From Acrocarpospora pleiomorpha (GTDB lineage Bacteria > Actinomycetota > Actinomycetes > Streptosporangiales > Streptosporangiaceae), in NCBI RefSeq assembly GCF_009687885.1, contig NZ_BLAF01000018.1:23976-87975 (forward strand): a stretch of 64,000 nt of DNA. Direction: 5' to 3'. The notes under the pieces are model-generated. The model saw nothing but the letters and a program-made list of their open reading frames with translations. It did no database searches and was not told the origin of the DNA. Positions 1-7,661 of the stretch are shown here, piece after piece. Made by a program: the position numbers and the translations under genes. Position 1 is the first letter of the stretch. Each line of letters opens with the position of its first letter.

Positions 1-40
1 CGCCCCGGCGGCGCGGGAGGACGAACCCGCCGAGGTCTAG
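1..40 (+). CDS. 3' tail of an upstream gene (partial)
   Basis: An open frame runs in from the window edge and ends at a TAG at 38-40; its last residues read APAAREDEPAEV. It would converge on the DUF1508 gene with overlapping stop codons, a common actinobacterial arrangement. Only 12 codons are visible, so no family can be named and the frame may be chance. Confidence 0.25.
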   Translation, partial: APAAREDEPAEV

Positions 41-234
41 AGCCGGAGCGGCTCCAGCGCCGAATCGTCGATCCTGGCGTCCACGGCGTGCCGCCGTACC
101 GCCTCGACCCCGTTCACGCACGCCGCCTTGCTGGCGTAGCCGTCGCTGACCGCGAGCGTCTGGCCGTTGCCCGCGACCAGCTTGAACCGGAAAACGCCGC
201 CCTTGTCCTTGCTGATGATGAAACGTCCTGCCAT
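37..234 (-). CDS. DUF1508 (YegP-type) small protein
   Basis: A 65-residue protein with a single DUF1508 unit. It begins MAGRFIISKDKGGVFRFKL and carries the family pattern of a lysine/phenylalanine-rich first strand, then a glycine-rich turn (AGNGQTLAVSDGYASKAAC), then a helix with a conserved asparagine-glycine. Many family members hold two tandem copies; this one has one. The family function is unknown. It is a small cytosolic protein with no signal peptide. The start is the ATG at 234-232. It reads away from the carboxypeptidase gene, from which it is separated by 70 bases. Confidence 0.8.
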   Translation of the reverse strand: MAGRFIISKDKGGVFRFKLVAGNGQTLAVSDGYASKAACVNGVEAVRRHAVDARIDDSALEPLRL

Positions 235-304
235 CTAATCCCCCCGAGACGAACCGGCTGTTTCGCAGCCTTACCCCGACCGGTCGGCATGCGATCATGA
301 CCAC

Positions 305-1129
305 ATGCGTATGCGCCTCGGGGCCCTCTTCGCACTGATTCTGATCCTCGCCTTTCCCGGTACGGCTGTCGCGGCACCCGCGCCTCCCGTCACGGCGCGT
401 GTCGCGTACCTGGTGGACGCCGCCACGGGAACGATCCACTACGCCAAGCGGCAGACGCGCCGGGTCCCGGTGGCCAGCCTCACCAAGGTCATGACCGCCT
501 ACGTGGTCCGCCGGGAGTCCTCGCTGGACGACGTGATCAGGATCACCCGGGCCGACGTGAGCTACGCCGCGGCCCGGGGCGCCACCACGGGCGGGCTGCG
601 CGCGGGCGAGCGCCTCACCGTGCGCGCCCTGCTGTACGCCCTGCTCCTCAACTCGGGCGCGGACGCCTCGCACGCCCTGGCCGAACGGTACGGCCCTGGC
701 ACGCGCACGTTCGTGGCCAAGATGAACGCCGCCGCGCGCCGGTTGAATCTGCGGAACACCCACTACGTCAATCCGGACGGGCTGCCCGCGTCCGGGGCGT
801 ACTCGACCGGACGGGACCAGGTCGCGCTGGCCCGCGTGGCGATGCGGGACCCGGTGATCGCCACCATCGCCAGGACCAAGGCGCGCAAGTTCGGCCGCCA
901 CACCTGGCACAACACCAACGAGTTGCTGGGCCACGGCGTGATCGGCCTGAAGACCGGTTACACCAGCGCGGCGGGCTACTGCCTCAGCTTCGTGGCCACC
1001 AAGTCCGGCCACACCTACATGGGGGTCGTGCTCGGCGAGGCCACCGAGGCCCGGCGTTACGCCAGCGCCCGCAGAATGATCAACTGGGCGGTCGGCGAGA
1101 CTAGCGCAGCAGCGCGTGGCAAGCGATAG
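305..1129 (+). CDS. D-alanyl-D-alanine carboxypeptidase (S11 family)
   Basis: A 274-residue secreted serine peptidase of the penicillin-binding-protein fold that trims the terminal D-Ala from peptidoglycan stem peptides. A signal peptide covers residues 1-24 (hydrophobic core LGALFALILILAF, then AVAA). The catalytic SxxK is SLTK at 58-61 and the KTG triad is in LKTGYT near 218. The second motif reads SGA (117-119) where textbook members have SGN; this S-G-x-D form does occur in actinobacterial relatives, so I do not call it inactive. No C-terminal amphipathic anchor is obvious. The 3' end overlaps the convergent methyltransferase gene by 29 bases. Confidence 0.9.
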   Translation: MRMRLGALFALILILAFPGTAVAAPAPPVTARVAYLVDAATGTIHYAKRQTRRVPVASLTKVMTAYVVRRESSLDDVIRITRADVSYAAARGATTGGLRAGERLTVRALLYALLLNSGADASHALAERYGPGTRTFVAKMNAAARRLNLRNTHYVNPDGLPASGAYSTGRDQVALARVAMRDPVIATIARTKARKFGRHTWHNTNELLGHGVIGLKTGYTSAAGYCLSFVATKSGHTYMGVVLGEATEARRYASARRMINWAVGETSAAARGKR

Positions 1130-1904
1130 CGGCGGCGGCCACCACGTTGAGGGAGTCGACGCCGAGGGCCATCGCGTTCGGGCTCATCGGGATGGAGACG
1201 CCGTGGTCGGCCTCCGCCAGCCAGTGTGAGGACAGGCCGTCGCCCTCGGAGCCCAGCAGCAGGGCGACCCGGTCGGCGAGGGGGATCTTGTCGATCGCGG
1301 GGGCGTTCTGGTCGGGGGTGAGGGCGAGGGTCTGGAAGCCCGCCCGGCGCAGGTCGGCGAGGCCGCCGTACCAGTCGGCCATCCGCGCGTACGGAATGGC
1401 GAAGACGGCGCCCATGGAGACCTTGACCGCGCGGCGGTAGAGCGGGTCGGCGCAGCGCGGCGAGAGCACGACCGCGTCCACGCCGAGCGCGGCGGCGCAC
1501 CGGAAGATCGCGCCGACGTTGCCGTGGTCGACCAGGTCCTCCAGGACCAGGACGCGGCGCGCGGGTCCGGCCAGCAGGTCCTGGACGGCCGGGAGCGGCA
1601 GGCGGCACATGGACGCGAGGGCGCCCCGGTGGACCTGGAAGCCGGTGATGTTCTCCATCACCGCATCCGAGACGACGTAGACGGGGGCGTCGGCGGGCAG
1701 GTCGGCGAAGGAGGGCAGCCACTTGCGGGTCGTCAGCAGCGAGCGGAGCGGGTGGCCGGTGGCCAGGGCGCGGCGGATGACCTTCTCGCCCTCGGCCAGG
1801 AACAGGCCCTGCTCGGGTTCCAGCGCCTTGCGCAGGTCGGTGTCGCGCAGGCGGGTGTAGTCCGCGATCCGCGGGTCGGCGGCGGAGTCCACCTCGATGA
1901 CCAT
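1101..1904 (-). CDS. SpoU/TrmH-family RNA 2'-O-methyltransferase
   Basis: A 267-residue SPOUT methyltransferase that should transfer a methyl group from SAM to a ribose 2'-OH of tRNA or rRNA. The three SpoU motifs are all present: motif 1 DHGNVGAIFRCAAALG (about 126-141), motif 2 LLLGSEGDGLS (about 213) and motif 3 IPMSPNAMALGVDSLNVVAA (about 236-255), which make the knotted SAM site. The N-terminal 100 residues form the substrate-binding domain seen in rRNA-type members. The ATG at 1904 is preceded by TACGCT and a 6-base gap, so the mRNA is probably leaderless. The exact RNA target cannot be told from sequence. Confidence 0.88.
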   Translation of the reverse strand: MVIEVDSAADPRIADYTRLRDTDLRKALEPEQGLFLAEGEKVIRRALATGHPLRSLLTTRKWLPSFADLPADAPVYVVSDAVMENITGFQVHRGALASMCRLPLPAVQDLLAGPARRVLVLEDLVDHGNVGAIFRCAAALGVDAVVLSPRCADPLYRRAVKVSMGAVFAIPYARMADWYGGLADLRRAGFQTLALTPDQNAPAIDKIPLADRVALLLGSEGDGLSSHWLAEADHGVSIPMSPNAMALGVDSLNVVAAAAIACHALLR

Positions 1905-1910
1905 CAGGCC

Positions 1911-1916
1911 AGCGTA
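1911..1916 (-). promoter_or_regulatory. -10 box of a leaderless transcript (SpoU methyltransferase)
   Basis: TACGCT on the minus strand sits 6 bases upstream of the ATG at 1904, with no Shine-Dalgarno sequence between. This spacing puts the transcription start at or next to the start codon. Confidence 0.45.
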
Positions 1917-1945
1917 CCGTTGCCGCTCCTTTAAGCCGCCAGTCG

Positions 1946-1960
1946 ACGATTACCAATCGT
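1946..1960. repeat. Inverted repeat, possible operator
   Basis: ACGATT and AATCGT form perfect 6-base arms around ACC, in the short divergent gap before the CDF-like membrane gene. A partial -10-like TACAGT follows at 1967-1972. Function is inferred from position only. Confidence 0.3.
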
Positions 1961-2017
1961 GACCGATACAGTACTCTCCGCTGCATGTGGCCGGGTGGGC
2001 GACGATCGGAGGTCAAG

Positions 2018-2656
2018 GTGCCTGACCAGCGAACGCACGTACATCCGGCCGTGCAGGAAGCCGGCTGGCTGAGGGACGCGCGCCGGGCTCGCCTGTTGTC
2101 CGTGGCGACCCTCGGCTGGCTCGGCGCCGAGAGCCTGCTCGGGCTGTGGTCGGGGACGCGGGCGCATTCGGTGGCGCTGGTCGGCTGGGGTCTTTCCGCG
2201 CTGGTGGAGGCGCTGGCCAGCCTCATCGTGATCTGGCGGTTCACCGGCGCCCGGCTGCACTCGCTGAACGCGGAGCAGACCGCGTCCCGGGCGGTGGCGG
2301 TGAGCTTCTGGCTGCTGGCGCCCTATCTCGTGCTGCACGTGGCGCACGATCTGAGCGAGGGCTACCGGGCCACGCCGAGCGCGCTGGGCATCGTGGTCAC
2401 GACGATCAGCTTGGTGAGCATGCCCTTGCTGGGGCTGGCCAAGCGGCGGGTCGGGGCCAGGCTCGGCTCGGCGGCCACGGAGGGTGAGGGCACCCAGAAC
2501 CTGCTCTGCGCGGTGACCGCGGCGGGGGTGCTGCTGGGGCTGGCGCTGAACACGATCGGCTGGTGGTGGGTGGATCCGGCGGTGGCGCTGATACTGGCGG
2601 CGGCGGCCGTGCACGAGGGGCGCAAGGCCTGGCGTGGCCACTCCTGCTGCCACTGA
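2018..2656 (+). CDS. CDF-like six-helix membrane protein (cation transporter-like)
   Basis: A 212-residue integral membrane protein with six hydrophobic segments, in the order expected for the membrane half of cation diffusion facilitators. The helix-2 site, normally HxxxD, reads SALVEALAS here, while helix 5 keeps the aspartate (VDPAVALILA). It lacks the cytoplasmic C-terminal domain of classical CDF proteins and ends with HSCCH, a possible metal-binding tail. I chose GTG at 2018 because GGAGG at 2008-2012 lies 5 bases upstream; an in-frame ATG at 1985 has no ribosome site. Transport activity is plausible but the degenerate metal site makes the substrate uncertain. Confidence 0.7.
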   Translation: MPDQRTHVHPAVQEAGWLRDARRARLLSVATLGWLGAESLLGLWSGTRAHSVALVGWGLSALVEALASLIVIWRFTGARLHSLNAEQTASRAVAVSFWLLAPYLVLHVAHDLSEGYRATPSALGIVVTTISLVSMPLLGLAKRRVGARLGSAATEGEGTQNLLCAVTAAGVLLGLALNTIGWWWVDPAVALILAAAAVHEGRKAWRGHSCCH

Positions 2657-2871
2657 AGGGTCACCACGGCGAGGTCGAGACCGGCCGCGCGGAGTTCGCG
2701 GATCACGCACTGGGCGCCGCCGGGGTCGGTCCAGGCGCGGCAGAGCCGTTCCTTCATCACGATTTCGCGTAGATTCGCCAGGCCGCGCAGGCCGTGCCGT
2801 ACGGCGGGGGTGACGCCGGGCGGCGCGAACTGGATCAGTAACAGGTCGCCTGAACGGCGCCTGACCACCAC
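2362..2871 (-). CDS. Uncertain hypothetical protein, 3' half antisense to a membrane gene
   Basis: The part from 2871 down to about 2660 shows true coding character on the minus strand: G/C at most third positions and normal actinobacterial codons, with RRRSGDLLLIQFAPPGV near its start. GTG at 2871 has GGGGGAG 9 bases upstream. The frame then runs on for almost 300 bases antisense to the CDF-like gene before stopping at 2362, which is unlikely for an intact gene. It may have lost its stop codon or be the remains of a longer gene. I recognise no family. Confidence 0.35.
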   Translation of the reverse strand: MVVRRRSGDLLLIQFAPPGVTPAVRHGLRGLANLREIVMKERLCRAWTDPGGAQCVIRELRAAGLDLAVVTLQWQQEWPRQALRPSCTAAAASISATAGSTHHQPIVFSASPSSTPAAVTAQSRFWVPSPSVAAEPSLAPTRRLASPSKGMLTKLIVVTTMPSALGVAR

Positions 2872-2938
2872 GTCTCGCGGCTCCCCCTGCACAGCAACCC
2901 CTGCACCAAAACACGAAATTTCATGACCGTTGGCATCA

Positions 2939-2974
2939 CGATACATCGCGTCTTGGCCATGTCAAGATGTATCG
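2939..2974. repeat. Inverted repeat CGATACATC / GATGTATCG
   Basis: Two perfect 9-base arms, 2939-2947 and 2966-2974, are separated by 18 bases that hold a second short pair (TCTTG and CAAGA). Such an arrangement fits a dimeric repressor site or a cruciform. Confidence 0.5.
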
Positions 2975-3067
2975 CGTCCTCCAATACAGACCAAATCCCT
3001 ATATATACGGAAAGTAATCGTTGCACTAGAAGTGCGGTTTTGCCGTTCTTAGGCTTGCCGCTATCGT

Positions 3068-3084
3068 TCCGTAAGCATTACGGA
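3068..3084. repeat. 17-base inverted repeat upstream of the VWA gene
   Basis: TCCGTAA and TTACGGA form perfect 7-base arms around GCA, 67 bases upstream of the GTG at 3152. The size and symmetry are typical of TetR or MarR operators. No cognate regulator gene is adjacent. Confidence 0.45.
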
Positions 3085-3151
3085 GAATCTCCCTATATGG
3101 CGTAACGCTGGCGCGTACCGTCGGGAGTCAATCGACACCAAAGAGGCCACC

Positions 3152-4933
3152 GTGGGCGGACGCCATCGCACCGATGAACTCGAAGGCGGCTACAACCCCT
3201 ACCCGGAGCCCCCGCCGCGGCGGCGCGGCGGCGCGGGCAAGGTGCTGGTGCCGCTGGCCGGCGCGGTCGCGCTCGCGGTGCTGCTCGGCGTGGCCGCGTA
3301 TGTGGTGGTCAACAAGGAGGGCCCCGGCTGCGGCGTGGACAAGGTCGCCCTGAAGGTGGTGACGTCCAAGGACGTCGAACCGGCGGTGGCGAAGATCGCT
3401 GAGCGGTTCGGCAAGTCCGGCAAGACGGTGGACGGCAAGTGCATGGCGGTCACCGTGTCCGGATCCGACTCGGCGGGCGTGGCGGCGGCGTTCTCCGGCG
3501 TCGGCGACGCGCCCCGGCCCGACCTGTGGATCCCCGATTCCAGCCTCTGGCTGGCGGGGCTGCCCAAGGAGGGCGCGCCCGAGGTGCTCGGCAACGTGGC
3601 CCAGTCCCCCGTGGTGCTGACCGCGCCCAAGGCCGCCGCCGAGCAGCTGGCCTCCGCCTTCACCCCGAGCTGGACCGGCATGGTGAACGCCGCCAACGCC
3701 GCCAACCCCGACGGCCTGGCCAAGAAGGTCCGGGTGCTGGTGCTCGACCCCGGCCTGAACGCGGCCGGGCTCGGCGCGCTGGCCGCCGCCGCCGGAGTGC
3801 TCAAGGCCAGCGGCGCCGCCAACACCGACGAGCTGCTGGTGGGCGTGCTCCGGCAGCTGTCGGAGTCGAAGGTGACCTCCCCCGACAGCCTGTTCGCCAC
3901 CCTGGCCAAGGCCGCCAACCGGGTGCCCATCGGCGTCACCAGCGAGCAGTCGGTCTGGGCGTTCAACGCCAAGAACGACGCGGCGGCGGTGGCGCTCTAC
4001 CCGGCCGAGGGCACGGTCAACCTGGACTACCCGATCGTCAGCACGATCAAGAACGACGCGGGGGCCGCGAAGGCCGCCAAGGAGTTCGTCACCGAGCTGG
4101 GGTCCGCCGCGTCCAAGAAGACCATCCAGGAGTACGGCTTCCGCACCCCCGACGGCATCGGCAGCGCGCTCACCGAGGCCCAGGGCCTGAACCCGAAGGC
4201 CCCCACCGCCCTGCCCCTCCCCGACGCCAAGACCGTCACCACCCTGGCCCAGTCCTGGAAGCGGGTCAGCCTCGGCACCCGGCTGCTCTCCCTCGTCGAC
4301 ATCTCCGGCACGATGGCGCTGCCCGCCGACAACACCGGCGTGACCCGGATGAAGGCCATCGCCGATGTCGCCACCGAGGGTCTCAAGCTGTTCCCGGAAA
4401 AGACCGAGATCGGCACCTGGGTCTTCTCCGACAACCTGGACGGCCCGAAGGTGGACTGGAAGGAGACGATCCCGATCGGCCCGCTGGCCCAGCAGCTGAA
4501 CGGGATCACCCGGCGCGAGCTGGTCGCCAAGAACCTGGCGGAGCTCAAGGCGATCCCGACCGGCAACACCGGCCTGAACGACACGCTGTGGGCCGCCTAC
4601 CAGAAGATGACCAAGGAGTACCAGGCCGACAAGATCAACACGATCCTGCTCTTCACCGACGGCGTCGGCAACGACGACCCGTCCGGCGGGATCTCCAACG
4701 CCGGGATCCTGCAGCGGCTGAAGGCGGCCTTCGACCCGCAGAAACCGGTCAGCATCCTGATCATCTCGTTCAACACCGAGGCCGACGGGAACCGCACCCA
4801 GATGACCCGGATCGCGCGCACGACCGGGGGCACGGCCTACTTCCCGCAGACCGTGCTGGAGATCCGCAACATCTTCCTCAAGGGCATCGCCCGCCGTCTC
4901 TGCACTCCCAACTGCCCCTCCACGCAGCAGTAG
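3152..4933 (+). CDS. Membrane-anchored solute-binding and von Willebrand factor A protein
   Basis: A 593-residue protein. A short cytoplasmic arginine- and proline-rich N-terminus precedes one membrane helix (about 30-52). An extracellular solute-binding-like domain follows (about 60-365), then a VWA domain (about 375-585). The metal-ion-dependent adhesion site reads DISGT at 383-387, matching DxSxS with Thr for the last Ser, and a later Asp is in LLFTDGVGN. This is an adhesion or ligand-sensing protein at the outer face of the membrane, not an ABC transporter component, since no permease or ATPase is nearby. Start is GTG at 3152 with a weak AGAGG. It precedes a membrane sigma factor gene and may share its role. 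Confidence 0.85.
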   Translation: MGGRHRTDELEGGYNPYPEPPPRRRGGAGKVLVPLAGAVALAVLLGVAAYVVVNKEGPGCGVDKVALKVVTSKDVEPAVAKIAERFGKSGKTVDGKCMAVTVSGSDSAGVAAAFSGVGDAPRPDLWIPDSSLWLAGLPKEGAPEVLGNVAQSPVVLTAPKAAAEQLASAFTPSWTGMVNAANAANPDGLAKKVRVLVLDPGLNAAGLGALAAAAGVLKASGAANTDELLVGVLRQLSESKVTSPDSLFATLAKAANRVPIGVTSEQSVWAFNAKNDAAAVALYPAEGTVNLDYPIVSTIKNDAGAAKAAKEFVTELGSAASKKTIQEYGFRTPDGIGSALTEAQGLNPKAPTALPLPDAKTVTTLAQSWKRVSLGTRLLSLVDISGTMALPADNTGVTRMKAIADVATEGLKLFPEKTEIGTWVFSDNLDGPKVDWKETIPIGPLAQQLNGITRRELVAKNLAELKAIPTGNTGLNDTLWAAYQKMTKEYQADKINTILLFTDGVGNDDPSGGISNAGILQRLKAAFDPQKPVSILIISFNTEADGNRTQMTRIARTTGGTAYFPQTVLEIRNIFLKGIARRLCTPNCPSTQQ

Positions 4934-4957
4934 CGCGGTCCCATCCGCACCACCGGC

Positions 4958-4994
4958 ACGCCGGGTCCCACCAGGGGCCCGGCGTCCCTGTTTT
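4958..4994 (+). terminator. Rho-independent terminator after the VWA gene
   Basis: A 12-base-pair stem (4958-4969 with 4974-4985, one G-T pair) closes a 4-base loop and is followed by TTTT at 4991-4994. It lies 25 bases after the TAG of the VWA gene and separates it from the sigma factor gene. Confidence 0.7.
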
Positions 4995-5124
4995 CCCAGC
5001 TCATGCCACTTGGGCATGGATCACTGCGCCGTAAACGCGCGTCCGGAAACGAGCGTCTTTATCGCGAGGGGCCTGGCAGAGCACGCCTATTTCGTTACTG
5101 GTCCCGATCTCGGGGAGGACACCG

Positions 5125-6726
5125 TTGCCCGGATGGCCGAACGTCGGCCGCGCCGACGATCACCGTTTACTGGAGGCGCTGCGCCAGGCCGACGCGCACG
5201 CACCCGCCAGTCTCTACGACGCGTACGCGGACCGGCTGACCGACTACGCCTACACCTGCCTGCGCGACCTGGACGCCGCCGCGGACGCCGTGCACGACGC
5301 CATGGTCACCGCGCAGAGCTCGGTGCACCGCCTGAAGGAGCCGATCCGGCTGCGCGCCTGGCTGTACGCGCTGGTCCGCTTCCAGTGCGCCGCCCGCTCC
5401 TCCGGCCGTACGGCCACGGGGGCGATCCCGGCGGTGGAGGAGGCCGAGGACCCGGAGCTGAGCCTGGCCGTGCACGAAGCGCTGGGCGAGCTGAGCCGCC
5501 AGGAGCGCGAGGTGCTAGAGCTGACGCTCCGGCATGGTCTTGCCCCGGCGGAGGTGAGCGCGGTGCTCGGGCTGACCGCGCGGCAGGCCGCCCAGCGGCT
5601 GACCCGGGGCCGCGACCACCTGGAGAACGCGGCCGCCGCCGTGATCCTGGCCCGGGTGGGCCGGGCGCACTGCCCGCAGGTCTCGGCCCTGCTCGACTCC
5701 TGGGACGGGCCGCTCAGCGCGCTGCTGCGGCAGAAGCTGACCCGGCACATCGCGGGCTGCGAGGTCTGCGCGGAGGGCCGCCAGAAGCACGTGGCGGCCA
5801 CGCGGCTGCTGGACCTGGTGCCGATCATGTATCCGCCGCTGTCGCTGCGCCGCCGGGTGGTGGACACCTGCGTCAACCCGGACCGGGACCAGACCCGGGT
5901 GCTGATCACCGAGCGGGCCGACCGGTTCGACCGGGAGGGCTTCCCGGTGACCGCCGAGTTCCGGCCGAGGCGGGGCCGCCGGGCCGCGCCCGACCGGCGC
6001 AGGGCGCGGGGGCGGCGCAAGGTCACGCCTATCGTGGCCACGCTGGCCTGCGTGGTGGCGGCGGCCGGGTCGCTGGCGTGGGTCAGCGGCCAGGACGCGG
6101 CCGGCAGCATCAGGATCGAGGCGATGCCGCCGCCCAGCACGCAGCCGCAGCTCGACCTGCCGTCCGAAGATGGATCGATCCAAGGTCCTGAGGAGACCCC
6201 GTCGGAGATCCCATCCGAGGATCCGCCGGAGAGCTCCACCGCCGCGCCAGGATCAGCCCCCGCGGTCCAGCCGACCCCGATCGCCCAGGCCAGGCCGACG
6301 CCGACGCCCACCAAGAGCCGGACGGCCCGGCCCACCTCCCCCGCGCTGAGCCTGAGTTGCCCCGGCGACATCGGCGACACCACCGGCGACGTGATCTGGC
6401 TGAGCGCGCGCAACGCCGCCCTGTCCTGGACGGCGACGGTCTCCGGCGGGGCCACGATCTCGGCCAGGAAGGGCCGCTTGAAGGCGGGCGCGACCGGCAG
6501 GGTGACGCTCACGGTGAGCGAGCCGGGCGAGGCGGGGAGCGCGACGGTCGCGTTCCGGTCCGCGGGCGGCAATCCGGTGTGCAAGGTGTGGTGGCGCGGC
6601 GAGAACGCCCAGACGCCGCCGGACGGCGTGCCCCAGCAGACGACGACCCCGCGCGCGCCGAGCCCGTCGCCGACGGTGTCCGCGTCCCCGACCCCGACGG
6701 TGCCCGCCGCGAGCGAGCCCACATAA
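5125..6726 (+). CDS. ECF-type sigma factor fused to zinc anti-sigma motif, membrane helix and exported tail
   Basis: A 533-residue protein. Residues 10-90 form sigma region 2 and about 105-160 form region 4, with the HTH in PAEVSAVLGLTARQAAQRL. An HxxxCxxC motif follows (HIAGCEVC, about 208-215), the signature of zinc anti-sigma domains. A single membrane helix spans about 299-320. The rest is a Ser/Thr/Pro-rich linker and a small extracellular domain with two cysteines (LSLSCPGD and NPVCKVWW). The protein therefore looks like a self-inhibited, membrane-tethered sigma factor resembling actinobacterial ECF groups with long C-terminal extensions. The TTG at 5125 is favoured because GGGGAGG at 5112-5118 is 6 bases upstream. 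Release by proteolysis would be expected but is not shown. Confidence 0.8.
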   Translation: MPGWPNVGRADDHRLLEALRQADAHAPASLYDAYADRLTDYAYTCLRDLDAAADAVHDAMVTAQSSVHRLKEPIRLRAWLYALVRFQCAARSSGRTATGAIPAVEEAEDPELSLAVHEALGELSRQEREVLELTLRHGLAPAEVSAVLGLTARQAAQRLTRGRDHLENAAAAVILARVGRAHCPQVSALLDSWDGPLSALLRQKLTRHIAGCEVCAEGRQKHVAATRLLDLVPIMYPPLSLRRRVVDTCVNPDRDQTRVLITERADRFDREGFPVTAEFRPRRGRRAAPDRRRARGRRKVTPIVATLACVVAAAGSLAWVSGQDAAGSIRIEAMPPPSTQPQLDLPSEDGSIQGPEETPSEIPSEDPPESSTAAPGSAPAVQPTPIAQARPTPTPTKSRTARPTSPALSLSCPGDIGDTTGDVIWLSARNAALSWTATVSGGATISARKGRLKAGATGRVTLTVSEPGEAGSATVAFRSAGGNPVCKVWWRGENAQTPPDGVPQQTTTPRAPSPSPTVSASPTPTVPAASEPT

Positions 6727-6741
6727 CCCCCCGAACACGTC

Positions 6742-6774
6742 CAGAGATCATAAGTTTCGCGCAGAGATCACAAG
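6742..6774 (+). repeat. Two direct repeats 20 bases apart
   Basis: CAGAGATCATAAG at 6742-6754 and CAGAGATCACAAG at 6762-6774 differ at one base and are two helical turns apart. They lie in the 85-base gap before the amidase-like gene and could bind an activator. Confidence 0.4.
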
Positions 6775-6811
6775 GGGAGAAAACAGGCGACCAAGGACAT
6801 GAGGGGGCACA

Positions 6812-7411
6812 GTGGCCCAGGCATGGCTACCCGTTGCCAGTCGAATTCCCGCTCCCCAGGACGCCGGCCCCATGAACGGCGGCGCGCCCCGGGTGGTCTG
6901 GTTCATCTGGCCGACCGACCCACAAGGGATCTCGGCCAAGTCCGTCGCTCAGCGGCTCGTCCAGCTGAACCGCCCCGCGCACCTGGTGTGGAACCCGGTG
7001 CTCGGGCAGATCGTCCAGCAGCTCCCGCCCTCCCGGGCGGCGTGCGGCCTGGGCGGCGACCTGAACCGGCATGGCCGGGCGTGCATCCAGATCAGGGTGC
7101 TCGGCTCGGTACAGGAACCCTTCACCGACAGCAAGCTCGACGGGCTGGACGAGATCCTGGCCTGGCTGGACTCCTGGGAGGTGCCCCGCCGCTGGCCGGC
7201 CGGTCCACCCCTGCCGTTCCCGCACTCCCTCGCAGGCGGAGGCGATGGCCGCCTGTGGGCGCGAGGAGGGCATTTCGGCCACTCCCAGGTGCCGGGGGCT
7301 CGCGAGGGCGATCCAGGCGCGATCGACGTACGGCGCATCCTGGGCACCCCCGCCGCCCTTGAGGTCCCCCGTCCACGCGAGGAACTCCGCCTCCTGGAAC
7401 GGGTGATCTAA
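6812..7411 (+). CDS. Amidase/PGRP-fold peptidoglycan protein
   Basis: A 199-residue protein resembling the N-acetylmuramoyl-L-alanine amidase (Amidase_2) fold. A central region reads VVWFIWPTD...HLVWNP...QQLPPSRAACGL, and the late motif GHFGHSQVPGAREGDPGAI corresponds to the segment that supplies the second histidine and the acidic ligand of the zinc site. The first zinc histidine of the classical HHT motif is not clear, so activity is uncertain. No signal peptide is visible. Start is GTG at 6812 with GAGGGGG just upstream. It lies between the membrane sigma factor and the first receptor kinase, which fits a cell-wall theme. Confidence 0.6.
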   Translation: MAQAWLPVASRIPAPQDAGPMNGGAPRVVWFIWPTDPQGISAKSVAQRLVQLNRPAHLVWNPVLGQIVQQLPPSRAACGLGGDLNRHGRACIQIRVLGSVQEPFTDSKLDGLDEILAWLDSWEVPRRWPAGPPLPFPHSLAGGGDGRLWARGGHFGHSQVPGAREGDPGAIDVRRILGTPAALEVPRPREELRLLERVI

Positions 7412-7439
7412 AGGTACGGCTGCCGCCGGCGGCTCGACC

Positions 7440-7461
7440 GTTCTCTTTGGCGTTCTCTTTG
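7440..7461 (+). repeat. Tandem direct repeat GTTCTCTTTG
   Basis: GTTCTCTTTG occurs at 7440-7449 and 7452-7461, a 12-base period, just before the hairpin at 7463-7480 in the gap after the amidase-like gene. Confidence 0.4.
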
Positions 7462-7462
7462 A

Positions 7463-7480
7463 CGCGGTCTCCGGACCGCG
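7463..7480 (+). terminator. Possible hairpin terminator without U-tract
   Basis: CGCGGTC and GACCGCG pair over 7 bases with a TCCG loop, 52 bases after the amidase-like gene. No T-run follows, so it is either an actinobacterial I-shaped terminator or an unrelated hairpin. The remaining gap to 7661 holds no gene. Confidence 0.35.
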
Positions 7481-7661
7481 CGAAGTGGTGCTGTCCAGAG
7501 TGGTCCATTGTTCTTACAAAAGCGGACATAGTCCGAGAGGTCTCCTTTTGACGCCCTAGCGTTGATCCGCTCACGCGGCTTCACATGCCAATTCCGAACA
7601 ATCTGGTCAACCGACCGGTCCGGCAGGGCGTCTACTTCATGCACCACCACAGGAGGCCTCC

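Larger units (their letters stand above)
2872..3151. promoter_or_regulatory. AT-rich regulatory gap with two strong inverted repeats
   Basis: This 280-base stretch is much more AT-rich than its surroundings and holds no convincing gene. It contains a 9-base inverted repeat (2939-2947 with 2966-2974) and a 7-base one (3068-3074 with 3078-3084), plus CTATATATAC at 2999-3008 that resembles promoter sequence. It probably carries the promoter and operators of the VWA gene, and perhaps a divergent one. Confidence 0.45.

Noticed and set aside
3152..4933. Transport-type ABC binding protein
   Set aside because: The N-terminal part resembles a solute-binding fold, but there is a VWA domain and no permease or ATPase nearby.
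3128..5017. A 629-codon minus-strand frame over the VWA gene
   Set aside because: Low-complexity composition typical of an antisense shadow; the + strand frame has a membrane helix and VWA motif.
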